Positions 25,711 to 36,114 of a stretch of 53,685 bases of DNA are shown here, piece after piece (the first letter of the stretch is position 1; every line of letters begins with the position of its first letter). Origin of the DNA: Shimazuella kribbensis DSM 45090 (GTDB lineage: Bacteria; Bacillota; Bacilli; Thermoactinomycetales; Thermoactinomycetaceae); contig NZ_ATZF01000002.1 of assembly GCF_000428065.1 (NCBI RefSeq), forward strand, positions 425,700 to 479,384. The letters run 5' to 3'. A model generated the notes under the pieces. It was not told where the DNA came from and made no database searches. It saw only the letters and a list, made by a program, of their open reading frames with translations. A program made the position numbers and the translations under genes.

Positions 25711-25906
25711 GTTGATTGCCTCCAAGGTTATATGTTGTATTTTTTGTTGAATTAATAATAACCTTTGTATATGAACAGAATATGAATAATACTCTACCAA
25801 ATGCAAATAGAAATGATTTGATTGAATGAATAATATTTTTTATTTTATGAAACTTTTCATATATAATGCATAGTGACATTCTTTTAAATCCAAGGAGGAT
25901 TTTCAT

Positions 25907-26575
25907 TTGAAACGCTTAAGTCAATGGCCTTTACTTACAATGATTATTGGTTATACCGCAATTTGGCTATGGGCTGCATGGTCACCAGTTGATCGTTTTG
26001 GTTGGTTTTTGGAAAATCTACTTATTATCGTTTTTCTGGTAGTGTTTGCCTTCTTACATCGTTATTTTTCTTTTACTACTTTTGCTTATTTTTGCATAAT
26101 GCTCTACCTAACTCTGCACACCATCGGATCTCATTATTCCTACCAAACACCAATTGATCCTTGGCTAAAACAATGGTTTGAATTGGATCGAGCATACTAT
26201 GATCGTGTTGTTCATTTTTCTTTTGGACTATTAATGGTAATTCCTATAAAAGAATGGTATCAGCAATTTTTAAATTTACCTAAGAAAATGTATGCATATA
26301 TTTCTGTTCTTACTATCTTTTCTGCGGGAGCATTTTACGAATTGATTGAAATGTGGGTAACGATGATTGTTGCCCCTGAACAAGGAGCCAAGTTTATTGG
26401 AATTCAAGGAGATCAATGGGATACCCAACACGATATGGAACTAGCATTGTATGGAAGTATTTTAATGATATTGTTTACATGGGGTATAAAAAAGATAAAA
26501 CAATCCCTTTTACTTTCAACCCAAGCGAAATCAAACAAGCAAGTAGAGGAAGAGGAAAAAGCATTTTCTGGATAA
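25907..26575 (+). CDS. DUF2238 membrane protein, YjdF-like
   Basis: A 222-residue integral membrane protein with about six hydrophobic segments. It carries the two family signatures: YDRVVHFSFGLLMVIP in the middle and GDQWDTQHDMELALYGS near the C-terminus. Both place acidic and histidine residues near the membrane. The molecular role is unknown. AAGGAGG lies seven bases before the TTG start. It is divergent from the FAD monooxygenase, and the 200-base gap between them holds both promoters. Confidence 0.85.
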   Translation: MKRLSQWPLLTMIIGYTAIWLWAAWSPVDRFGWFLENLLIIVFLVVFAFLHRYFSFTTFAYFCIMLYLTLHTIGSHYSYQTPIDPWLKQWFELDRAYYDRVVHFSFGLLMVIPIKEWYQQFLNLPKKMYAYISVLTIFSAGAFYELIEMWVTMIVAPEQGAKFIGIQGDQWDTQHDMELALYGSILMILFTWGIKKIKQSLLLSTQAKSNKQVEEEEKAFSG

Positions 26576-26679
26576 ATCTTATCACTCTCTAGTTGTATGG
26601 TGTCCAGTCTATTTGAGTTTGATCATCTGTGGTACAATGGAGAATGTTGATTTTTTGAACTTTTGAGGTGTTACATTTT

Positions 26680-26823
26680 ATGGACGTAAAACAAATTACT
26701 CTACAATCTTTGCTTGATCTCCCTGATAAACTTCACAATAAAGAAGACAGCAATCGAACTACTTTAGAATCTGAGGATAAGGAAAAAGATCATCAATCCT
26801 TATGGGATTATCTTGATATGTAG
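26680..26823 (+). CDS. 47-residue charged peptide, unknown
   Basis: TGAGGTG precedes the ATG by nine bases. The product reads MDVKQITLQSLLDLPDKLHN, then a lysine/glutamate/aspartate-rich middle, and ends SLWDYLDM. It is predicted to be soluble and helical at its start. A clean terminator follows 60 bases downstream. I recognise no family. It sits alone between the YjdF-like gene and a convergent pair of unknown membrane proteins. Confidence 0.5.
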   Translation: MDVKQITLQSLLDLPDKLHNKEDSNRTTLESEDKEKDHQSLWDYLDM

Positions 26824-26885
26824 AACTGTTCTTTTCATTACTTTACAGAAAAAGAAATATACTTTATCCAAGCATTTCTTTTACC

Positions 26886-26920
26886 AAACCAATCTCGTCC
26901 ACCGTAGATTGGTTTTTTGT
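26886..26920. terminator. Terminator after the 47-residue gene
   Basis: AAACCAATCT pairs with AGATTGGTTT across ten bases and is followed by six T. Confidence 0.75.
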
Positions 26921-26997
26921 TTTATCACTCTTCCGTTTTTCACATCTCACCAACCGTAATGATGGAGATAAAGGATAAAACACAAGTAAACTTTTGT

Positions 26998-27405
26998 TCA
27001 GTAAAAATGGATGGCCTGCCGAAAATCCAAATACATCAGCAGATCATGTTCGCTTAGAAAACCAAGATCACTCCTCTTCCGGCCCACCACAATGGATTCG
27101 ATATTGTCAATCGAGCTGTTTTTTCTCCTTATCTTAAATTCGCTATTCATCACAAGTTTAAACGCATCCAAACTCAATTGCTTTGCCATTGATAGGCCAC
27201 CAGCTTGATATACAACGCCTTCTGGAGACGCATAAAGATCAATTTCTGGCTTTAAAAGCTCGTACTGCAACCTTCTTGTTTCATTTATCTGTTTTAATGC
27301 CATCCAAACTGCTATTATCGTTCCAAGGCCACCTACCCATTGTCCTGCCGCACTCCACATATCCCAATTGGTATACCAACTTGTTGTTAGTAAAGATTTT
27401 ATAAT
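26998..27405 (-). CDS. Membrane-anchored protein of unknown function, probably with a rare ATT start
   Basis: The product has one N-terminal membrane helix (GGLGTIIAVWMALKQINE) followed by about 90 soluble residues, ending IHFY. The first ATG in frame is at 27360, but it has no ribosome binding site. The frame stays open upstream to 27405, where ATT lies eight bases after TAGGAGG, and that site overlaps the stop codon of the upstream gene. This suggests translation from ATT (135 residues) coupled to the upstream gene. I recognise no family. The two-gene arrangement of small membrane-anchored proteins recalls uncharacterised defence or stress pairs, but this is inference. Confidence 0.55.
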   Translation of the reverse strand: MIKSLLTTSWYTNWDMWSAAGQWVGGLGTIIAVWMALKQINETRRLQYELLKPEIDLYASPEGVVYQAGGLSMAKQLSLDAFKLVMNSEFKIRRKNSSIDNIESIVVGRKRSDLGFLSEHDLLMYLDFRQAIHFY

Positions 27406-27417
27406 TACGGATTCCTC

Positions 27418-28284
27418 CTACCTATTTTCTTGATAATACAAATGATGAATATCTGTTTCAATATACTTAAAATCTAACTCCTGCATTATCAAATAGTTCA
27501 AATAAATATAGACATTGGCAATTCCTTCTGCCCATAAATGATGACCTTCATAAATATGAATATCTTTTTTAAATCTTTTGTCATATAGAAAGCCCACAAA
27601 TCTTTTTAAGATAACATCTTTCTTTACACTTGGATCTTTTATATTGACGTTTAGATTTTGTTTAAACCATTTATGTGGTATTTGATTTATCGAATTTATG
27701 GTCAAAATGATATCGAATGCATTTATTTTCAAATTATGCTCTTTTAGGAAACAGTCGGTTTTCTTATATATTTCTTCGCAATCTCTTAAATGAATAACAG
27801 GATCAATAAAGTTAGCATGCTGAGAAAAAGGAGAAGTTGTTACATACGATTGGATTAATAATCGTATATCCTTACTAAGGTAAACCAAATTCTCAAAGTA
27901 AAACTCATATAACCAATTTACATATGTTTCATATTTTTTTATATTCTCTTCTTTCTCCTGATTGAATTGATAATATCTCCATGTTTGTTTGAGTAATTCG
28001 TTATACACTTCAATCCTTTTTATAAACAACTGGTCTCTAATAGTTGTTCTTTGTTGCATCATGGCAGTCTCCACCGTTTTCCTGTTCGAGACTACTGAAA
28101 TCCATACAGTCCCTAATAAAGTTGCTAATCCCAAAGGGATCGTTACCAAAGCAGTGATGACTGCTGCATCCACCTCAGGGCTATAATTTTTTGATAACCA
28201 GAATGTAAGAACAAAGGAATAGATCAAACCAACGCCAATAAATGTAAAAATACTAATGAGCCATAACCATATTTTTTTATTCAA
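27418..28284 (-). CDS. Two-helix membrane protein with helical cytoplasmic domain, unknown
   Basis: A 288-residue protein. It has two N-terminal membrane helices (about residues 7-28 and 40-62, with ALVTIPLGLATLLGTVWI) followed by about 220 mostly helical, charged soluble residues, for example MQQRTTIRDQLFIKRIEVYN. AGGAG lies seven bases before the TTG start. I recognise no catalytic motif or family. It is the first gene of a two-gene operon; its stop codon sits inside the ribosome binding site of the next gene. A coupled pair of this kind often forms a membrane complex. Confidence 0.65.
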   Translation of the reverse strand: MNKKIWLWLISIFTFIGVGLIYSFVLTFWLSKNYSPEVDAAVITALVTIPLGLATLLGTVWISVVSNRKTVETAMMQQRTTIRDQLFIKRIEVYNELLKQTWRYYQFNQEKEENIKKYETYVNWLYEFYFENLVYLSKDIRLLIQSYVTTSPFSQHANFIDPVIHLRDCEEIYKKTDCFLKEHNLKINAFDIILTINSINQIPHKWFKQNLNVNIKDPSVKKDVILKRFVGFLYDKRFKKDIHIYEGHHLWAEGIANVYIYLNYLIMQELDFKYIETDIHHLYYQENR

Positions 28285-28354
28285 AGGAACACTCCTAATA
28301 CCATTTGCTTGTCTATATTATATCAATTTTCTGACGTTATATATTTTCGTATGA

Positions 28355-28410
28355 AAAAGCACTAACGTGCTAGATTCATCCGAAGATAATCCCATACGCT
28401 AGTGCACTTT
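28355..28410. terminator. Hairpin between convergent or tandem minus-strand genes
   Basis: AAAGCACTAACGT pairs with ACGCTAGTGCACTTT with small mismatches around a long loop. It probably ends the SRPBCC gene transcript, which reads toward it. Confidence 0.5.
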
Positions 28411-28480
28411 ATGAGGAATCACATATTTGTTGTAATCTGATTTTATATTTGCTTCATGATCTAATATTCACCTTATACGA

Positions 28481-28927
28481 TTAACTAATTTTCAGCAACT
28501 TTCCCGTCTCGATCAAAGTCTTCATCATAGAAAGTCCAATAGGCCAATATTTTTGACTTCCTAAATAAGAAGGATCATTATCTGTCCATTGATCATGAAC
28601 AAGTGTCAATTTGACCACTTCCCCTGCTTGATCCAAGGAATAAGTAATACGAGACTCAAAATTTTCCGTATCAGGATTATACACTTTTCCTGTAAAATGA
28701 GTAAAACTCAATAACGAATTAGGCTTAAACGCTAATATTTTCCCATACACATGTATTGTTTGATCACCATCAGCACCAGGTCCTACATAAGCTAATGTAT
28801 CTCCTACTTTAAATGTAGACTCGATTACACTGCCGAAGTACATTTGTTTGACATACTCCGGATCAACTAGCGCATTCCAAACTTGCTCCAATGTACCATC
28901 AATATATATTTCATACTTTAAATCCAT
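28481..28927 (-). CDS. SRPBCC (AHSA1-like) domain protein
   Basis: A 148-residue single-domain protein of the START/Bet v1-like fold. It begins LKYEIYIDGTLEQVWNALVD, the standard opening of AHSA1 proteins, and continues through TYSLDQAGEVVKLTLVHDQW to a C-terminal helix with GLSMMKTLIETG. Such proteins bind hydrophobic ligands or act as stress-related chaperone helpers. The frame can begin at a GTG at 28933, but the G-rich ribosome binding site is eight bases from the ATG at 28927. A short hairpin (CTGACA/TGTCAG) lies 50 bases upstream. Confidence 0.8.
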   Translation of the reverse strand: MDLKYEIYIDGTLEQVWNALVDPEYVKQMYFGSVIESTFKVGDTLAYVGPGADGDQTIHVYGKILAFKPNSLLSFTHFTGKVYNPDTENFESRITYSLDQAGEVVKLTLVHDQWTDNDPSYLGSQKYWPIGLSMMKTLIETGKLLKIS

Positions 28928-29181
28928 TTTCACAACCCCCCTATGCGTGATACACCTACATTAAAACATAACATCACTGACAGAACGTGTCAGGGAATTT
29001 GGCATACTAGATGAAATATCTCCAGTATTCCAAAATATATACAAAATTTTCAGAATTCAATGGATATAATTAGTGTGACCGACTGCATCCGAAGATGACA
29101 GACGGCCGCTAACTCATAGCAATCAGGAAATCACCCAAAATTCTATCAAAGTCTAATATAAACAACTGAAAGATAGGAAAT

Positions 29182-30430
<1,249 letters not shown>

Positions 30431-30446
30431 TGTATAAGTCAAAATT

Positions 30447-30480
30447 GGCGGCTCTAGAATAAATTCTAGAGCCCAACGCC
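30447..30480 (-). terminator. Terminator after the GC-rich 30.5 kb gene
   Basis: GCTCTAGAAT pairs with ATTCTAGAGC, extended by GGCG with CGCC. It begins three bases after the stop codon on the minus strand and lies before the trpS leader. Confidence 0.6.
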
Positions 30481-30482
30481 AG

Positions 30483-30782
30483 TTAGTGCAACAGGACCTC
30501 GGGTGGGTAGACCATCTTTTGGAAAGTATTCAGGAATGAATCCATCTTACCCCCCAAAATCTGGATACCCTCCTCGCAGAGATTCACCACATCGCCTGTG
30601 AAGACGTGGCCCTTCATCTTGCAGTTACAGTTAATAGAGACATATGCGTCACCCGTGAAGGACAAGCAGTTGTCTCCCTTCTCTACCTCCATCGCTGAGG
30701 CTGAGAAGCACCATTCTTTCCCATCCTGAGAAAGAACACCTTCGATTTCCTGACCAACTTCCAGCGTGATGTTGATCTTCAA
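30483..30782 (-). CDS. GC-rich unknown beta-type protein, about 99 residues
   Basis: AGAGG lies five bases before a TTG at 30782. An alternative GTG start lies 15 bases further up. The product begins MKINITLEVGQEIEGVLSQD, continues with alternating strands (EKGDNCLSFTGDAYVSINCN, KGHVFTGDVVNL) and ends with a helix (MDSFLNTFQKMV). It contains five or more cysteines and looks like a small beta barrel or sandwich. I recognise no family. Its codons (GGC, GTG, AAG, ATC) and GC content are clearly unlike its neighbours, and it has its own terminator, so horizontal acquisition is likely. Confidence 0.55.
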   Translation of the reverse strand: MKINITLEVGQEIEGVLSQDGKEWCFSASAMEVEKGDNCLSFTGDAYVSINCNCKMKGHVFTGDVVNLCEEGIQILGGKMDSFLNTFQKMVYPPEVLLH

Positions 30783-30929
30783 GGATACCTCTTCCACGAG
30801 ACTGAACGTATATTATTATTATATTTGAAATAGTTAGCTATAGATAGTCGAAATAATAGTAAAATTGAAACAGCAGGTATTTATCCTTCTACCGAGAACA
30901 GAAAAGATAACTCATATCAAGAAAGGACT

Positions 30930-31619
30930 ATGATTACTATTTTATCTCCAACCAAACATGTCGATCTTTGGCTGTTTTCCATTGATCCACAAGATTATAA
31001 AAACAACAAATTCCTTTCGATACTTTCCATCGAAGAACAAGAAAAAGCTGCAAAATTTCATTTCTCATCCGATCGGGAAAAGTTTGTGATAAGCCATGGT
31101 ATCATGCGTCAATTACTCTCTTCCTACCTTGCATGTGATCCACAAGAGATTCAATACGAAAAAAACGCATATGGAAAACCATCCTTATCCTCACCTTCTT
31201 CCTATGTCCATTTTAACCTTAGTCATTCCAGTCAGTTAGGAGCCCTAGCTGTTTCCTCTCATCCGATTGGTGTTGATATTGAGTACATCCATGTTTTAGA
31301 TGACTATGTATCTTTAACCAAACATTTTTTATCAGAAAAAGAAAGCAAGTACTTTCGAGATTTGGAGTCTCGTGATCAAAAAACAGCTTTTTATCGAGCT
31401 TGGACTATCAAAGAAGCCTACATTAAAGCCATCGGAATGGGACTGTCCTATCCCATTGAACAAGTAACCATGAGCATAAACGAGAGAGCGCAGTTATTGG
31501 AAGACCGATCAAACCCTAGTAATATAGATAAATGGTCTCTTTATTGTTTCGAACATGAAAATTATTTAGGTGCCTTAACCCTCCCTAAAGGATTTCATGT
31601 TGAAATAATAAAAATATAA
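30930..31619 (+). CDS. 4'-phosphopantetheinyl transferase, Sfp type
   Basis: A 229-residue enzyme that moves the phosphopantetheine arm from coenzyme A to the serine of carrier domains. It shows the two magnesium-binding signatures of the Sfp class: HPIGVDIEYI in the middle and FYRAWTIKEAYIKAIGMGL. An upstream KPSLSSPSSYVHFNLSHS matches the CoA-binding block. It is the natural activator of the two NRPS systems in this window, whose carrier domains need this modification. AAAGGA lies just before the ATG. It is transcribed alone and ends in a bidirectional terminator. Confidence 0.94.
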   Translation: MITILSPTKHVDLWLFSIDPQDYKNNKFLSILSIEEQEKAAKFHFSSDREKFVISHGIMRQLLSSYLACDPQEIQYEKNAYGKPSLSSPSSYVHFNLSHSSQLGALAVSSHPIGVDIEYIHVLDDYVSLTKHFLSEKESKYFRDLESRDQKTAFYRAWTIKEAYIKAIGMGLSYPIEQVTMSINERAQLLEDRSNPSNIDKWSLYCFEHENYLGALTLPKGFHVEIIKI

Positions 31620-31620
31620 C

Positions 31621-31662
31621 AAAAAGATTTCTCTTTGCATTTATGAAAGAGAAATCTTTTTT
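31621..31662. terminator. Bidirectional terminator between the Sfp-type gene and deoC
   Basis: AAAAAGATTTCTCTTT pairs with AAAGAGAAATCTTTTTT. It serves the two convergent genes. Confidence 0.85.
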
Positions 31663-31671
31663 GCCATTCCA

Positions 31672-32343
31672 TTAATAATTTGTATCTGCTTGACCACCTG
31701 TTACAATCTCGACACCTGCACTTGCTCCGATTCGATTTGCTCCTGCTTCCACCATAGCTTGGACATCTGCTGCACTGCGAATACCACCAGAAGCCTTCAC
31801 TCCTAATTGATCACCCACTGTTTTTCGCATCAATGCCACTGCTTCCGTAGTCGCACCGCCTGTTGAAAACCCTGTAGATGTCTTTACAAAATCTGCACCC
31901 GCTTGAATGGCAAGACTGCAAGCACGAACAATTTCTTCTTCTGACAATAAACTAGTTTCCAATATTACTTTTACTAATGCCTTTCCTCTTGCCTCTTGAA
32001 CTACTGCTTGTATGTCTTTGCGAACATACTCATCATCGCCTTGCTTGAGAGCTCCAATATGAATAACCATATCCACTTCCGTAGCACCTTGCTCGATAGC
32101 TAGCTTGGTCTCAAAAACTTTTACCTCTGTCAAAGTCGCACCAAGTGGAAAACCAATAACCGTACAAACTTTTACACTTGGTGTATCCTGTAATACTTCA
32201 AATGCAGTAGCAACATGACTCGGATGAACGCAAACAGATGCAAAATGATATTTTTTTGCCTCTGTTGCTAGTTTTTGAATATCCGAAGTCGAAGCTTCTG
32301 CTTTTAATAATGTGTGATCGATCAAGCTAGCATATTCTTTCAT
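31672..32343 (-). CDS. deoC: Deoxyribose-phosphate aldolase
   Basis: A 223-residue class I aldolase that splits 2-deoxyribose 5-phosphate into glyceraldehyde 3-phosphate and acetaldehyde. Family segments are [15 protein letters not shown] at the start, [46 protein letters not shown] with the Schiff-base lysine, and KASGGIRSA. The gene follows transketolase by 24 bases as the last member of the PTS operon. This suggests that the imported sugar, or a side product, is handled through pentose phosphate intermediates. Confidence 0.96.
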   Translation of the reverse strand: MKEYASLIDHTLLKAEASTSDIQKLATEAKKYHFASVCVHPSHVATAFEVLQDTPSVKVCTVIGFPLGATLTEVKVFETKLAIEQGATEVDMVIHIGALKQGDDEYVRKDIQAVVQEARGKALVKVILETSLLSEEEIVRACSLAIQAGADFVKTSTGFSTGGATTEAVALMRKTVGDQLGVKASGGIRSAADVQAMVEAGANRIGASAGVEIVTGGQADTNY

Positions 32344-32367
32344 CGAAAATATCTCCTTTTGAATTTC

Positions 32368-34374
32368 TCATTGACCCTTTAGCTTCTTTGCTTGGACTAT
32401 AATGTTTTCTACAGTAAAACCGTACCGTTTCATCACTTCTTCACCAGGAGCAGATGCTCCATATGTAGTGACACCCATGATTTTCCCTTCGTTTCCAGTA
32501 TAACGCTCCCAACCAAGGGGATATGCCATCTCAATCGCCAAGCGATGCGGAATTGATGATGGCAGTACAGCTTTTCGATATTCTTCTGACTGCTTCTCAA
32601 AAAGCTCCCAACATGGCATACTAACCACACGTGTTGCAATACCTACTTCAGCTAGCTGATGATGTGCTTCTACTGCGAGACTCACCTCTGATCCGGTAGC
32701 AATGATGATGAGTTCGGCTTTTTTTCCATCCGTTGGGTCAGTCAACACATAGGCTCCACGAGCTAATCCTTCTGCTGCTTTATCATAAGTCAGATGAGGA
32801 AGTTTTTGACGAGATAAAACAAAGGCAACAGGACCAGTCGATTGACTCATTGCATAATGATACCCCGCAACTGTTTCACTAGCATCAGCTGGTCGAATTA
32901 CAGTTAGATCAGGGATGGCACGTAGAGAAGGAAGATGCTCAACTGGTTCATGGGTAGGTCCATCTTCACCAACAGCAATGCTATCATGAGTAAAAATATA
33001 CATAACAGGTTGTTTCATCATAGCCGCAAGTCGAAATACAGGGCGCAAGTAATCGGAAAAAACAAAGAATGTTGCACCATATGGTCTAATTCCTCCATGC
33101 AAGGACAGTCCATTTAGAGCTGCACCCATTGCATGTTCCCGAATGCCAAACCAAATATTTCTGCCTTCATAAGTATCTTTATGAAAGATAGGAATACCTT
33201 TCATATGCGTTTTATTAGAAGACGCTAAATCTGCTGATCCTCCCATCAATGATGGAATGCGATTTGCTAAGGCGTTTAATATTACTTCTGATGCTTCACG
33301 AGTTGCTAAAGGCTTTGCATTTGCATCAAAAGTTGGGAGTTTCTTGTCCCATCCATCTGGCAGTTCTCCTGCTACTGCTTGTTTGAATTGGCGGGCTAGT
33401 TCAGGATAGGATTGTTCGTATTCATTAAGTAATTGATTCCACTCTTCTTCTTGTTTTGCACCATTTTTCATGCAAGGTTCCAGATATGTTTTCACTTCTG
33501 CTGGAACCGTAAATGCAGGATAACTCCAACCAAGTGCTTTTTTCGTTTGTTCTGTTTCGTCTGCTCCGAGCGGAGCACCATGTGCCGCTGATTTACCAGC
33601 TTTATTTGGACTTCCATAACCAATTACAGTTTTGATTTCGATCAATGTTGGATGATCCAGATCTGCTTTTGCTTCCTCTATTTTTTGCGCGATAGCAGAT
33701 GGGTCGTTTCCATCCTCCACCCGTAAATATTGCCATCCATATGCGCCAAAGCGATCCGATACCTTCTCAGTAAAAGATTGATCTAAGTCACCATCCAGAC
33801 AAATATCATTGGAATCATAAAGTACAATGAGTTTTCCTAAACCTAAATGTCCAGCCAAAGATGCAGCTTCAGCGGTAACCCCTTCCATCACATCCCCATC
33901 TCCACACAAAACATAGGTGTAATGATCGAGGATAGGAAAATGTTCTCGATTGTAAACCTTTGCTAAATGTGCTTCTGCCATTGCCATGCCGACTGCCATG
34001 CCAATCCCTTGTCCAAGCGGTCCAGTAGTAGCTTCAATCCCTGCTGGAAAACCATATTCTGGGTGTCCATGAGTAATGCTCCCCCATTGACGATAATTTT
34101 TCAAATCATCCATCGTCAAATTATAACCGAGTAAATGCAGGATACTATAAAGTAGTGGAGAGCCATGACCAGCGGATAATACAAATCGATCTCGATTAAA
34201 CCAACTTGGATTTGCCGGATTGTGCTTTAAAAATTTCGTCCATAACGTATATGCCATTGGCGTTGCACCTAAGGGCATACCAGGATGACCAGAGTTTGCC
34301 TGTTCTACCATATCAATGGACAATGTTCGAATGGTATTCATGGTTAATTGTTCTATATCGTTGTGCTGTACCAT
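32368..34374 (-). CDS. tkt: Transketolase
   Basis: A full-length 668-residue thiamine diphosphate enzyme that moves two-carbon units between sugar phosphates. It shows [19 protein letters not shown] near the start, the cofactor loop [19 protein letters not shown], the central [35 protein letters not shown] and a C-terminal domain ending near KLKGQ. It is one uninterrupted protein, not the split two-subunit type found in some PTS-linked operons. An intercistronic hairpin and 82 bases separate it from the transporter gene upstream. Confidence 0.96.
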   Translation of the reverse strand: MVQHNDIEQLTMNTIRTLSIDMVEQANSGHPGMPLGATPMAYTLWTKFLKHNPANPSWFNRDRFVLSAGHGSPLLYSILHLLGYNLTMDDLKNYRQWGSITHGHPEYGFPAGIEATTGPLGQGIGMAVGMAMAEAHLAKVYNREHFPILDHYTYVLCGDGDVMEGVTAEAASLAGHLGLGKLIVLYDSNDICLDGDLDQSFTEKVSDRFGAYGWQYLRVEDGNDPSAIAQKIEEAKADLDHPTLIEIKTVIGYGSPNKAGKSAAHGAPLGADETEQTKKALGWSYPAFTVPAEVKTYLEPCMKNGAKQEEEWNQLLNEYEQSYPELARQFKQAVAGELPDGWDKKLPTFDANAKPLATREASEVILNALANRIPSLMGGSADLASSNKTHMKGIPIFHKDTYEGRNIWFGIREHAMGAALNGLSLHGGIRPYGATFFVFSDYLRPVFRLAAMMKQPVMYIFTHDSIAVGEDGPTHEPVEHLPSLRAIPDLTVIRPADASETVAGYHYAMSQSTGPVAFVLSRQKLPHLTYDKAAEGLARGAYVLTDPTDGKKAELIIIATGSEVSLAVEAHHQLAEVGIATRVVSMPCWELFEKQSEEYRKAVLPSSIPHRLAIEMAYPLGWERYTGNEGKIMGVTTYGASAPGEEVMKRYGFTVENIIVQAKKLKGQ

Positions 34375-34406
34375 ATTATCTCATCCTTTGTATGATCCAT
34401 ACATGA

Positions 34407-34447
34407 ACCCCATCGACTCTTTCCTAATAAGAGAGTGGCAATGGGGT
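34407..34447 (-). promoter_or_regulatory. Intercistronic hairpin between ulaA-like and transketolase genes
   Basis: ACCCCAT pairs with ATGGGGT, and inner ACTCT/AGAGT bases extend the stem. There is no long T-run, so it may partly lower downstream transcription or protect the upstream message rather than stop transcription. Confidence 0.45.
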
Positions 34448-34456
34448 CATATCTGT

Positions 34457-35806
34457 TTAGGAAACCATTTTTTCTTTGTTGTTTTTGATGATACCAAGAA
34501 CAACTAATAACAGAACTACCAAAACAGGAACAGCGTAAACAAATATGGGACTTAATTTAATCAGATTTCCTAAGATAATTCCTGCTGCTCCAAAGTCTGC
34601 ATCTCCAAAAGTGGTACCTTGAAATCCTAGTGACCCAAGAACAGGTAATAGGAGCGCTGGTAAGAAACTAATGATGAAACCATTGGCAAGGGAACCAAGT
34701 ACTGCACCTCTTCTTCCCCCCGTTGCATTTCCAAATACTCCTGCTGTCGCACCTGTGAAGAAGTGCGGCACTAATCCTGGTACAATCACTTTCAGACCAA
34801 CTAGAGGAAGTAAAAACATACTGATGATTCCAGCTACAAAACTAGCCAAGAAGCCGATAATCACAGCGTTTGGTGCAAAAGGGAATACTGCTGGACAGTC
34901 AAGAGCTGGAGTGGCGTTCGGCACTACTTTATCTGCAATCCCCTTAAACGCAGGAACGATTTCTGCAATGACCAATCGAACACCAGCAAGGACAATGTAG
35001 ACACCGGCTGCAAAAGTTATGGCTTGCGTGACAGCAAATACGATAAAGTTTTGTCCTCCACTTAATTCGGACTCAATATAGGTTTTCCCCGCAGCAAAAG
35101 CTACAATGAAAAACATGATCGCCATAGTCAAGGATATCGCAACAGAAGTATCGCGTAAAAATCCTAATCCTTTTGGTACTTTCACATCTTCCGTTGATTT
35201 CTTTGGATTTCCTAAATATTTCCCAACCATTCCAGAGATAAAATAGCCTACAGATCCAAAATGACCTACAGCAATATCATCGGAACCAGTGATTTTCCTT
35301 ACCGTTGGCTGTAATAGCGCAGGCATGAGCACCATCAATAAACCGAGAATGATAGAACCGATCACAACCAAAGGTACTCCTTTGATGCCACCTGTAGAAA
35401 GAATAACGCCAATCATACAAGCCATAAATAAAGTATGATGCCCAGTTAAAAAAATATAGCGAAAACGGGTAAAACGAGCCAAAAGAATGTTAACGATCAT
35501 TCCAAATAGCATGATCATCGCCGTTTCTGTTGCAAATGTCTTTTGTGCTAATGCAACGATTGCTTCGTTATTCGGGATAACCCCTTGTATTTGGAAACCT
35601 TTATCAAACATCTTACTAAAGAAATCAAGTGTCCCTACGATAACACTAGCCCCAGCAGATAAAATAAAGAAACCCATTACCGTTTTCAAGGTACCTGCTA
35701 CTGTATCTGCTGCGCTTTTCCGCTCTAACAACAATCCAATGAGTGCAAAAAGACCTACCAATATTGCAGGTGTACCTAAGATGTCTTTCATCAGTAAGTC
35801 AAGCAT
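34457..35806 (-). CDS. PTS system EIIC component, ascorbate (UlaA/SgaT) family
   Basis: A 449-residue membrane transporter with about 11-12 helices. It opens LDLLMKDILGTPAILVGLFA, as UlaA proteins do, and carries conserved GHFGSVGYFISGMVGK and ATPALDCPAVFPFAPNAVIIG segments. It imports its substrate while EIIB phosphorylates it. UlaA imports L-ascorbate, but relatives carried with transketolase are thought to move other sugars or pentitols, and that seems as likely here because no ascorbate lactonase is present. It follows the EIIB gene by 25 bases. Confidence 0.93.
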   Translation of the reverse strand: MLDLLMKDILGTPAILVGLFALIGLLLERKSAADTVAGTLKTVMGFFILSAGASVIVGTLDFFSKMFDKGFQIQGVIPNNEAIVALAQKTFATETAMIMLFGMIVNILLARFTRFRYIFLTGHHTLFMACMIGVILSTGGIKGVPLVVIGSIILGLLMVLMPALLQPTVRKITGSDDIAVGHFGSVGYFISGMVGKYLGNPKKSTEDVKVPKGLGFLRDTSVAISLTMAIMFFIVAFAAGKTYIESELSGGQNFIVFAVTQAITFAAGVYIVLAGVRLVIAEIVPAFKGIADKVVPNATPALDCPAVFPFAPNAVIIGFLASFVAGIISMFLLPLVGLKVIVPGLVPHFFTGATAGVFGNATGGRRGAVLGSLANGFIISFLPALLLPVLGSLGFQGTTFGDADFGAAGIILGNLIKLSPIFVYAVPVLVVLLLVVLGIIKNNKEKMVS

Positions 35807-35831
35807 AAAACAGCCCCCTTATTCGTGCTTT

Positions 35832-36101
35832 TTAAGCTTCTGCAATATTTGCTTGCAATGCTTGTTTTAGCTCATCCATGTTAAACATATTTTTTAAAGA
35901 AATCGTCTTGTGGTCTCCGCTGAGCTGATCCATAATATCCCCTGATCCAATATAATAATCAGCTTGTTCCGATTTCGCTGTTGTTAAATCTGTGTGTGTA
36001 ACTTCAGCATCAATGCCAAGTTCTTTCATCGCCTTTTTCACATTCAGCTCCAACATAAAACTGCTACCCAATCCTGATCCACAAACTACTAAAATTTTCA
36101 T
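35832..36101 (-). CDS. PTS system EIIB component, lactose/ascorbate type
   Basis: An 89-residue cytoplasmic phosphocarrier. The active cysteine is in VVCGSGLGSSFML at about residue 8, followed by the small alpha/beta fold with VKKAMKELGI and EVTHTDL. It takes phosphate from an EIIA domain, probably the one at the C-terminus of the regulator encoded 13 bases upstream, and passes it to the sugar bound to EIIC. The start has a good AGGAGG-type site. Confidence 0.93.
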   Translation of the reverse strand: MKILVVCGSGLGSSFMLELNVKKAMKELGIDAEVTHTDLTTAKSEQADYYIGSGDIMDQLSGDHKTISLKNMFNMDELKQALQANIAEA

Positions 36102-36114
36102 ACTTTCCTACCTC

